13,920 nt of DNA from Nitrospirota bacterium (lineage in GTDB: Bacteria; Nitrospirota; Thermodesulfovibrionia; Thermodesulfovibrionales; Magnetobacteriaceae). Shown here in pieces: positions 7,029 to 13,027 of the stretch. Each line of letters opens with the position of its first letter. Position 1 is the stretch's first letter. A program made the position numbers and the translations under genes. Below the pieces are notes generated by a model, which ran no database searches, was not told where the DNA came from, and worked only from the letters and a program-made list of their open reading frames with translations. The stretch covers positions 1-13,920 of the forward strand of contig JADGAE010000021.1 of NCBI GenBank assembly GCA_015232165.1, read 5' to 3'.

Positions 7029-8060
7029 GTGAATTTAGGAGAGATAGCCGACTTCCTTGGAGGCAGGCTCAGAGGGGTGGATGCGGAGTATGCACAGAGG
7101 GTGATTACCGGCGTTGCAGGTATGGCGCAAGCAACACAGGGGTATATAACGCTCTATAAGGGTAATGGCCCCCTGGATGAACTCTTGGCCTGCAATGCTG
7201 ATGCCGTACTCGTAAAAGAGGAGTTGACCGGAGTCAATAAGGTACAGGTGATTGTTGATAAACCGGCGCTGGCATTTGGCAAACTCCTGACGCTGTTTTA
7301 TACGAAGCCGTTTAGCCCTAAGGGGATAATGAATGGCGCCTATGTGGGTGATAATGTGTGTATATCCACCAATGTGACCGTCTATCCTGGCGCTTATATT
7401 GGAGATGGCGCAACAATCGGGGATTGCACGACAATCCACCCTGGTGTCTGCATCGGAGAAAATGCCGAAATAGGCCGCAATTGCACAATATATCCAAACG
7501 TGACCATCGGTAAAGACTGTCGCATAGGAGACCGTGTGATCATACAACCTGGTGCGGTGATAGGGGCCGATGGTTTTGGTTACGAGTTTGATGAGGGCCG
7601 ACACTTTAAAATCCCGCAGGTTGGCATAGTCGTAGTGGAAGACGACGTCGAAATTGGTGCCAATGCCACCATTGACAGGGCAACCAGCGGTGTCACGCTT
7701 ATCGGTGCCGGTACAAAGATAGACAATATGGTGCAGATAGCCCACAACGTTACAATAGGCAAGCATAGCCTGATCATAGCCCAGACCGGTATAGCGGGTA
7801 GCAGCAAGATCGGCGACTACGTGGTACTTGCCGGACAGGTCGGGGTGGCAGACCATACGACAATTGAATCGGCAACACAGATCGGTGCTCAGGCAGGCGT
7901 GATGGGTAATGTCAAGAAGGGCGCTTATATGGGGTCTCCTGCCATGCCACATCTGCAATTTAAGCGCTCCTACTTGTTGTTTAAACGACTGCCCGAGATA
8001 CACGAAAGATTGCAAGAGCTTGAAAAACGAGCTTTTGTTGACAAAAAAAGGGAGGAATAG
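7029..8060 (+). CDS. lpxD: UDP-3-O-(3-hydroxyacyl)glucosamine N-acyltransferase LpxD
   Basis: Transfers the second 3-hydroxyacyl chain from ACP to the 2-amino group of UDP-3-O-acyl-glucosamine, the third step of lipid A synthesis, in the cytoplasm as a trimer. The 343 residues comprise an N-terminal uridine-binding domain (about 1–100), a left-handed beta-helix of hexapeptide repeats (about 105–295, with units such as [10 protein letters not shown] and [10 protein letters not shown]) and a C-terminal helix. The catalytic base is His239 in [16 protein letters not shown] (179–185) and ATIDRA (213–218) are LpxD hallmarks. The start is GTG at 7029, after AGGAAGG in the 81-base gap behind skp. fabZ begins 3 bases after its stop, implying tight co-translation. 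Confidence 0.96.
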   Translation: MNLGEIADFLGGRLRGVDAEYAQRVITGVAGMAQATQGYITLYKGNGPLDELLACNADAVLVKEELTGVNKVQVIVDKPALAFGKLLTLFYTKPFSPKGIMNGAYVGDNVCISTNVTVYPGAYIGDGATIGDCTTIHPGVCIGENAEIGRNCTIYPNVTIGKDCRIGDRVIIQPGAVIGADGFGYEFDEGRHFKIPQVGIVVVEDDVEIGANATIDRATSGVTLIGAGTKIDNMVQIAHNVTIGKHSLIIAQTGIAGSSKIGDYVVLAGQVGVADHTTIESATQIGAQAGVMGNVKKGAYMGSPAMPHLQFKRSYLLFKRLPEIHERLQELEKRAFVDKKREE

Positions 8061-8063
8061 ACA

Positions 8064-8492
8064 ATGATAGATATATTGGGCATAAAAACCACTCTGCCTC
8101 ACAGATATCCTTTCTTGATGGTAGACCGTGTCGTAGAGATCGTAAATGGCGAAAGCGCAAGGGGGATAAAAAACGTGACGATAAATGAACCCTTCTTTCA
8201 GGGCCATTTCCCTGACAATCCGGTAATGCCTGGGGTGCTGATAGTAGAGGCGCTGGCACAACTATCAGGTATCCTGGCGTTCCAATCCGGCATGAAGGGT
8301 AACACAGTCTATTTCATGAGCATAGAGAAGGCCAAGTTCAGAAGGCCGGTTGTCCCCGGTGACCAGTTGGTGCTTGATATCAAGGTTGCACACAAGAGGG
8401 GTAACGTGTGGAGATTTACCGGCAAGGCCATGGTGGAAGAGACCGTTGCATCGGAGGCCGAATTTACAGCCATGGTCGCACAGCGGGAGTGA
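8064..8492 (+). CDS. fabZ: 3-hydroxyacyl-ACP dehydratase FabZ
   Basis: Dehydrates 3-hydroxyacyl-ACP in fatty acid elongation and competes with LpxA and LpxD for the 3-hydroxyacyl-ACP pool, which explains its location inside the lipid A operon. The 142 residues are the normal FabZ length. LPHRYPFLMVDRV opens the hotdog fold, GHFPDNPVMPGVLIVEALAQ carries catalytic His48 and Glu62, and KFRRPVVPGD is the usual third block. ATG at 8064 is preceded by GGGAGGA, which lies in the last codons of lpxD. lpxA starts 6 bases after the stop. This is the housekeeping copy; the divergent gene at 3175–3645 is a paralogue. Confidence 0.96.
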   Translation: MIDILGIKTTLPHRYPFLMVDRVVEIVNGESARGIKNVTINEPFFQGHFPDNPVMPGVLIVEALAQLSGILAFQSGMKGNTVYFMSIEKAKFRRPVVPGDQLVLDIKVAHKRGNVWRFTGKAMVEETVASEAEFTAMVAQRE

Positions 8493-8498
8493 CATAAA

Positions 8499-9284
8499 AT
8501 GCAGCCAAAAATTCACCCAACGGCCATTATTGCCGATGATGTACGGCTCGACGAGGATACCGAAATCGGCCCCTACTGTATAATTGGCACCGGCTGCAAG
8601 ATATCCAAAGGTACCAAACTGATCTCTAACGTTATACTGGAAGGAACCCTGGAGATCGGGTACAACTGTACCGTGCATCCATTTACAAGTATCGGCTTTC
8701 CACCACAGGACATGAAATACGATGGCAGACAAACCTCCGTCAAGATCGGTAACAACAACACCATCAGAGAATACGCAACAATCCACAGGGCGTCAATCCA
8801 CGGCGACGGCGTCACATCCATAGGAGACGGCAACTTTATCATGGCCTACGTTCACGTAGCACACGACTGTAAACTAGGCAACAACATAGTAATGGCCAAC
8901 GCAGCCACCTTGGCCGGACACGTCGAAATAGAGGACAATGCCGTAATTGGCGGCGTGGTGGCCATACATCAGTTTACACGAATAGGGGCCTTTGCCATGG
9001 TTGGAGGTTTTAGTGGTGTGGGACAAGACGTCCCGCCTTTTACGATAGCCTCCGGGCCACGCGCAAGACTCTATGGCCTCAACCTCATAGGCCTAAAGAG
9101 AAACGGCTTCTCCGATGAAACCATCCAGCGCTTGAAGGATGCCTACAAGATACTGTTTCGGGATAAGTTGACCATGACAGAGGCACTCCGAAAGCTGGAA
9201 GAAGAGATGGAAATGACCGCAGAGATAAAAATGTTGCTCGACTTTATATCAAAAAACAAGAGGGGCATATGTCGACAGACGTGA
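8499..9284 (+). CDS. lpxA: UDP-N-acetylglucosamine O-acyltransferase LpxA
   Basis: Catalyses the first lipid A step: transfer of a 3-hydroxyacyl chain from ACP to the 3-OH of UDP-GlcNAc. The 261 residues are the usual length. They form a hexapeptide-repeat beta-helix (about 5–185) and an alpha-helical C-terminal domain. Seen motifs: IGFPPQDMKY, NTIREYATIHRAS, catalytic His122 in VHVAHDCKLG, His141 in LAGHVEI and His157 in AIHQF. By alignment from memory, Gly170 in MVGGFSG corresponds to the E. coli acyl-chain ruler Gly173, which would favour a long (C14-type) hydroxyacyl chain; this is inference. The last 16 bases overlap lpxI in another frame, indicating translational coupling. Confidence 0.96.
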   Translation: MQPKIHPTAIIADDVRLDEDTEIGPYCIIGTGCKISKGTKLISNVILEGTLEIGYNCTVHPFTSIGFPPQDMKYDGRQTSVKIGNNNTIREYATIHRASIHGDGVTSIGDGNFIMAYVHVAHDCKLGNNIVMANAATLAGHVEIEDNAVIGGVVAIHQFTRIGAFAMVGGFSGVGQDVPPFTIASGPRARLYGLNLIGLKRNGFSDETIQRLKDAYKILFRDKLTMTEALRKLEEEMEMTAEIKMLLDFISKNKRGICRQT

Positions 9285-10117
9285 CCAGGAGTGTCCTGGA
9301 GCATCAAAGAACCAGGACACTGGGACTGATAGCGGGTCAGGGGGAGTTACCCATAGCCATCGCCAGGGAGGCGCATCAGCAGGGTTTTCGGGTCTTTGCC
9401 ATAGGGCTTGCCCCCATGTGTGATGAGGGGTTGAAGGACCATGTCGATGAGTTTATGTCAATAAGTGTGGGCAAACTTGGCTCGATCATCGGGGCGCTGA
9501 AAAAGGCCAACGTGACGGAGGCCGTCATGGGCGGAAAGGTCCCCAAGACCCTCGTCTACAAGAGCAAGATTGTCCCCGACCTCAAAACGGTCGGGTTGAT
9601 GATGAAGCTCAAGGACAAGAGCGACGACTCCATCATGCTTGCCGTGACCGAGGAGTTCGTCAAAGAGGGGATCAATATGCGTAACGTGACCGATTTTACA
9701 ACAAATCTAATAACCCCCCACGGGGTGTTGACCAAGAAAGGCCCCTCAAAGCAGGAGGAAAAGGACATAGAGTTTGGCTTTCGGATTGCCAAGGAGATCG
9801 GGAGGCTTGACATAGGCCAGACCGTTATCATCAAGGACGTTGCGGTCATAGCCGTAGAGGCAATTGAGGGTACCGACAGCGCCATCATCAGGGCAGGTAC
9901 GTTGGCCGGAGATGGCGCGGTTGTGATCAAGGTCAGTAAACCAGCACAGGATAAACGCTTTGACTACCCCGCCGCCGGTATGCAAACCATCAAGACCATG
10001 ATAGAGGCCAAGGCACGAGTCCTCGCCCTTGAGGCCGAACACACCCTCATGCTCGATAAGGTCAACATGGTCAAGAATGCCACCGCCGCAGGTATCACCA
10101 TCGTCGGCGTAAAGTGA
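9269..10117 (+). CDS. lpxI: UDP-2,3-diacylglucosamine pyrophosphatase LpxI
   Basis: Hydrolyses UDP-2,3-diacylglucosamine to 2,3-diacylglucosamine 1-phosphate plus UMP, replacing LpxH in many non-gamma/beta lineages. The 282 residues match the LpxI (DUF1009) family. N-terminal domain: LGLIAGQGELPIAIAREA, with GKLGSII and VMGGKV. C-terminal domain: DIGQTVIIKDVAVIAVEAIE, then the EGTD motif with Asp203 (the family's catalytic-region Asp), AGTLAGDGAVVIKV and FDYPAAGMQT. The ATG at 9269 lies inside the end of lpxA and follows GAGGGG. No further lipid A gene (lpxB or the Gfo/Idh-type neighbour sometimes seen) follows; a repeat cluster begins 36 bases after the stop. Confidence 0.93.
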   Translation: MSTDVTRSVLEHQRTRTLGLIAGQGELPIAIAREAHQQGFRVFAIGLAPMCDEGLKDHVDEFMSISVGKLGSIIGALKKANVTEAVMGGKVPKTLVYKSKIVPDLKTVGLMMKLKDKSDDSIMLAVTEEFVKEGINMRNVTDFTTNLITPHGVLTKKGPSKQEEKDIEFGFRIAKEIGRLDIGQTVIIKDVAVIAVEAIEGTDSAIIRAGTLAGDGAVVIKVSKPAQDKRFDYPAAGMQTIKTMIEAKARVLALEAEHTLMLDKVNMVKNATAAGITIVGVK

Positions 10118-10153
10118 GGGGCATACATCCTACTTACCGGCAAGATAGAATAA

Positions 10154-10213
10154 GGGGGCGGCTCCGCCCCCCCTTAGATCCCCCCTGCAAGGGGACCAGT
10201 CCCCTTGACCCCA
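10154..10213 (+). repeat. Palindromic intergenic repeat, copy C
   Basis: Contains the stem GGGGGCGG/CCGCCCCC at 10154–10171, then CCCCTGCAAGGGG and CAAGGGGACCAGTCCCCTTG (10189–10208), and ends in ACCCCA. It is the cleanest copy in the A orientation and forms an inverted pair with copy D about 290 bases away. Its position directly after lpxI means it could trim or stabilise the 3' end of the lipid A operon transcript. There is no T-run on the plus strand. Confidence 0.85.
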
Positions 10214-10503
10214 TTATGTGTAACCTCATCATCGCAGAAATATCTCGTCATATTTAGCGATAACAAGTGATAATATGCAAAAATGATTCTTTTGTCTGTT
10301 TTACTATAGGTAAATAGCACTATCTGATTGTTGACATGCCTTGTACATATATGCAATTCTATTACATTGATTTTATGAAGAAACGGCAACTGAAATCTCG
10401 CGTATTTGGAAATATAAAATAGAATTTGACGCCTTAAAATAGATGGCTTGTCCAAACCTAATTGACTCAAATGCAAAATCAGCCCACTATGAATAAGATA
10501 GAA
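10214..10503. other. AT-rich island between inverted repeat copies C and D
   Basis: About 290 bases, visibly richer in A and T than the flanking genes. Only open frames of about a dozen codons are present on the plus strand. A TTGACA at 10331–10336 has no -10 box at normal spacing. I find no gene, no tRNA-like fold and no clear promoter. Flanking by opposite-facing repeats gives it the outline of a small non-coding mobile cassette. Confidence 0.5.
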
Positions 10504-10565
10504 GGGGTCAAGGGGACTGGTCCCCTTGCGGGGGAGGTCAAGGAGGGGGCAGAGCCGCCCTCCTT
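10504..10565 (-). repeat. Palindromic intergenic repeat, copy D
   Basis: Begins GGGGTCAAGGGGACTGG; the stem CAAGGGGACTGGTCCCCTTG spans 10509–10528. A second stem, AAGGAGGG/CCCTCCTT, spans 10540–10565. It is inverted relative to copy C. Compensating changes appear in the second stem relative to the GGGGCGG/CCGCCCC form of B and C, so pairing rather than exact sequence is kept. Confidence 0.85.
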
Positions 10566-10584
10566 GTCTTTCCCTTGTCTTTCC
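10563..10584 (+). repeat. Two tandem 11-base units (CTTGTCTTTCC)
   Basis: Two adjacent exact copies of CTTGTCTTTCC, followed by the similar pyrimidine run CTTCTTCTTTG. They lie between repeat D and the glycosyltransferase start and overlap the end of repeat D. The plus strand here is almost purely pyrimidine. Confidence 0.7.
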
Positions 10585-10604
10585 CTTCTTCTTTGGATTT
10601 GGCG

Positions 10605-11540
10605 ATGAGTAATCCCCCCTCAATCGAGGCCCCTCTGGTCAGCGTCGTGATGCTGTGCTACAATCGCCGGCAGGACGCCCGCGAAGGGCTTGAGCGTCTG
10701 ACCACGCAATCCTACAGGAACCTCGACATCGTGGTCGTGGACAACTGCTCCAGTGACGGTACCGCGGAGATGGTGCAGCAGGGCTATCCCGACGTCACCC
10801 TGATCAGGATGCCCAAAAACATAGGCGTTGACGCCTATAACGAGGGGTTTAGACGCAGCCGTGGCGACTACGTGATCATCCTCGACGATGACAGCTTCCC
10901 ATCCGATGGCAGCATCAAGCGGATGGTGGAGAAGTTCCAGGGCGACCCCGCCCTTGGCATCGTGGCCTTTGACGTCAGGGACTATGCCCAGTACAACAAA
11001 GTCTGCCCGGAAACTACAACAATGACAATCGCACCGGCAGCCACACCCACACCCGCATCAAACAGCTCCAGTGCCTACATCATGTCCTTTAACGGTGCAG
11101 GGGCCGGTGTCAGAAAAGAGATACTCGAAAGAGTCGGCGGCTATCCGAGCGAGTTCTTCCTGTATGCCAACGAACTTGACCTGGCCTTCAGGGTGTGGGA
11201 CAACGGCTACAGGATCGAGTTCTTCCCAGACGTGGTCGCATATCACAAGACCTCCGCGGTGAACAGGCTCTCAGAGAGGGCACCGTTTTACTACACGCGC
11301 AACACGTTCTGGCTCACGTGGAAGCACTACCCATTTGACCTGATGCTCAAGGCAAACGTGACGCTTATGTACCACGTGTTCTATCACACGCTGGAGCAGT
11401 CAACAATGGTCTATATCAGGGCGTTTGCCGATGCCGTCTCAAAGCTCGGACAGATACGGAAAAAACGTAAACCGGTAAAACGCGAAATCGCCTCCAAGAT
11501 GCGTGTACCCCTGATGCTGCCTTTTACGATGTACCGGTGA
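10605..11540 (+). CDS. Family 2 glycosyltransferase (GT-A fold)
   Basis: Predicted to transfer a nucleotide-activated sugar to a surface glycan or LPS acceptor at the cytoplasmic face of the inner membrane. From ATG 10605 it has 311 residues. PLVSVVMLCYNR begins the GT-A domain; DNCSSDGT is at 46–53; LDDD (Asp94–96) is the metal/nucleotide-sugar motif; ANELDLAFR (Glu190) is the acceptor-side acidic motif; a conserved YHKTS follows. The architecture resembles rhamnosyltransferase-type GT2 enzymes, but the sugar cannot be read. An unusual Thr/Pro/Ala/Ser-rich insert lies at about 135–156. The frame is open to a TTG at 10575, but that would translate the tandem pyrimidine repeat, so ATG 10605 is preferred; the ribosome binding site is weak (GGAT). 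Confidence 0.9.
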   Translation: MSNPPSIEAPLVSVVMLCYNRRQDAREGLERLTTQSYRNLDIVVVDNCSSDGTAEMVQQGYPDVTLIRMPKNIGVDAYNEGFRRSRGDYVIILDDDSFPSDGSIKRMVEKFQGDPALGIVAFDVRDYAQYNKVCPETTTMTIAPAATPTPASNSSSAYIMSFNGAGAGVRKEILERVGGYPSEFFLYANELDLAFRVWDNGYRIEFFPDVVAYHKTSAVNRLSERAPFYYTRNTFWLTWKHYPFDLMLKANVTLMYHVFYHTLEQSTMVYIRAFADAVSKLGQIRKKRKPVKREIASKMRVPLMLPFTMYR

Positions 11541-11591
11541 GGGTATTCTCTTTCATGAACGTTTCTAATGCGATTGCCCCGGACCTAAGAC

Positions 11592-11879
11592 TCATTTCTC
11601 TTTGCGGGAGGCTCGGACTTCACGTATAATAATCCCAGGCAGATAGTACAGTAACTCAATGGTGCCGAAATCTACGAACAGGGCTACAAAGAAGTATCCC
11701 CTTGTCTTTGGAATAAACAACATTCCAACGGCAATAAACAATGCACCCAATATAGGCACGGTTGATATAAAACGCTTACTTCTAATACGCCCTATGAGTA
11801 TGAACCAGTTACCTATGCTAATTAATGCACCTATAACAATAAGCGCTATTGCCGAGCCTACAAGACCGTCTATTTTCAT
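11592..11879 (-). CDS. Small multi-pass membrane protein of unknown function
   Basis: A 95-residue protein from ATG 11879 (TTG at 11891 would add four residues). Three hydrophobic stretches are visible: about 6–27 (LVGSAIALIVIGALISIGNW), 40–55 (ILGALFIAVGMLFIP) and 62–84 (FFVALFVDFGTIELLYYLP), with basic loops (GRIRSKRF, IIREVRASRKEK). It is therefore probably an inner-membrane protein. The pattern of a Pro-centred second segment followed by a VDFGT-type motif resembles small orphan membrane proteins sometimes found beside toxin genes, but no toxin gene is visible and I do not recognise a family. It stands alone on the minus strand, tail-to-tail with the glycosyltransferase, and could follow the c-di-GMP gene in one transcript across a 118-base gap. 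Confidence 0.6.
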   Translation of the reverse strand: MKIDGLVGSAIALIVIGALISIGNWFILIGRIRSKRFISTVPILGALFIAVGMLFIPKTRGYFFVALFVDFGTIELLYYLPGIIIREVRASRKEK

Positions 11880-12002
11880 TGCAATAACCAAAAATCAGAA
11901 TCAGAGCAACAATGCTGCTTTTTCTAACTTACATAAGATAATGCTACAACAATTTTATAGTTTTCGGCAACATGTTTTTTTCAAATCTTTTGATATGTTG
12001 GA

Positions 12003-12019
12003 AGGGGTATCACACCCCT
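12003..12019 (-). other. Small hairpin overlapping the stop codon of the EAL reading frame
   Basis: AGGGGT and ACCCCT form a 6-base-pair stem with a five-base loop that includes part of the TGA stop (12012–12010). No T-run follows on the minus strand, so this is at most a weak terminator or mRNA-end structure. Confidence 0.3.
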
Positions 12020-12972
12020 ATAAATTCCTTACCTTTGACAAACGTCATAAGGTCTTCGGCACTCAGGGGGTTGCTAAACAGGAATCCTTGTGCTTCATCG
12101 CAGTTTAGCGACTTAAGCAAGTCTAACTGTTCTTGTGTCTCAACCCCCTCCGCTATTATGGGCTTCCTTAGATTATGAGCCATATCTATTATGGTCTTTA
12201 CTATTATTAGAGCATCTTGATTATGTGTTATATCCATAATAAAAGACCTGTCCATCTTTATCTTATTGAAGGGCAGACGCTTTAGATAAATTAACGATGA
12301 GTAACCGGCACCAAATTCATCCAGTGATACCTTGATCCCTGCGCTACTAAGCTGATTTAAGATATTCATAGTTTTCTCTATATTTTGGTTGACAATACAC
12401 TCTGTTATCTCAATTTCGAGAAACACGGGGTCCATTTGTCCATTCGATAACATATGAATGACATTATCAACAAAGCCGTCCTGTTGGAATTGATTGCATG
12501 TAACATTAACGGATATATTTAATAACGGTAAACCACTTTCACTCCACAAGTTATTCTGCTCTATCACTGTCTTAATTACCCATTTGTCTATATCGCTAAT
12601 CAAACCTGTCTCCTCTGCCAACGGGATAAACTTATCAGGATATATCATGCCAAAGATAAGATGGTTCCAACGTATTAATGCCTCTACGCCTGTTATCTTG
12701 TTAGTTCCGAGGTCTATAATAGGTTGATAATGCAGTACAAATTGATTGTTTTCTATGGCATACCGCATATCTTCTTCCAACGTATCTCTTTCTCTTAAAT
12801 TGCCTTCCATGCTATCCTCATAAAATAAAAACTTGCTAACGGAAGATGTCTTTGCATTATACATGGCCGTATCAGCCTTTTTTAGAAGCAACATGCCATC
12901 ACTGCCATCCCTTGGATATACGCTTATGCCAATACTGACATCTACCAATAAAGTTTTTCCTTTATATTCCAT
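12010..12972 (-). CDS. C-terminal part of a split c-di-GMP protein: end of GGDEF domain plus EAL phosphodiesterase
   Basis: Continues, in a shifted frame, the gene that enters from the right. The frame is open back to a TAG near 13049, and residues before ATG 12972 (including EALYRLDELIELCNRITDEI) are clearly GGDEF-domain sequence, so 12972 is not a natural start. After the GGDEF remainder (VDVSIGISVYPRDGSD, KKADTAMYNAK) comes an EAL domain of about 240 residues with EALIRWNH, NISVNVTCNQF, LEIEITEC, KMDRSFI and IIAEGVETQEQ. EAL domains hydrolyse c-di-GMP to pGpG. The loop normally written DDFGTGYSS is DEFGAGYSS here, a conservative Asp to Glu change at a metal-associated position. Without the frameshift this would be one dual-domain protein. 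Confidence 0.88.
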   Translation of the reverse strand: MEYKGKTLLVDVSIGISVYPRDGSDGMLLLKKADTAMYNAKTSSVSKFLFYEDSMEGNLRERDTLEEDMRYAIENNQFVLHYQPIIDLGTNKITGVEALIRWNHLIFGMIYPDKFIPLAEETGLISDIDKWVIKTVIEQNNLWSESGLPLLNISVNVTCNQFQQDGFVDNVIHMLSNGQMDPVFLEIEITECIVNQNIEKTMNILNQLSSAGIKVSLDEFGAGYSSLIYLKRLPFNKIKMDRSFIMDITHNQDALIIVKTIIDMAHNLRKPIIAEGVETQEQLDLLKSLNCDEAQGFLFSNPLSAEDLMTFVKGKEFIGV

Positions 12973-13027
12973 AGGTCTTTCTATCTCATCAGTTATCCTG
13001 TTACACAGCTCAATCAGTTCATCTAAT

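Noticed and set aside
7035..8261. 408-codon open frame on the minus strand opposite lpxD and fabZ
   Set aside because: Its translation is rich in Tyr, Cys and His without any domain, and it is fully antisense to well-supported genes. The periodic hexapeptide-repeat codons of lpxD explain the lack of stops.
10331..10336. TTGACA as a promoter -35 box in the AT-rich island
   Set aside because: No acceptable -10 box lies 16–19 bases downstream; a chance match in AT-rich DNA.
10174..10623. 149-codon minus-strand frame across repeats C and D and the AT-rich island
   Set aside because: Its ends are translated palindromic repeat (Pro/Gly/Arg-rich) and its middle has no protein-like pattern. An open frame through a repeat pair is coincidental.
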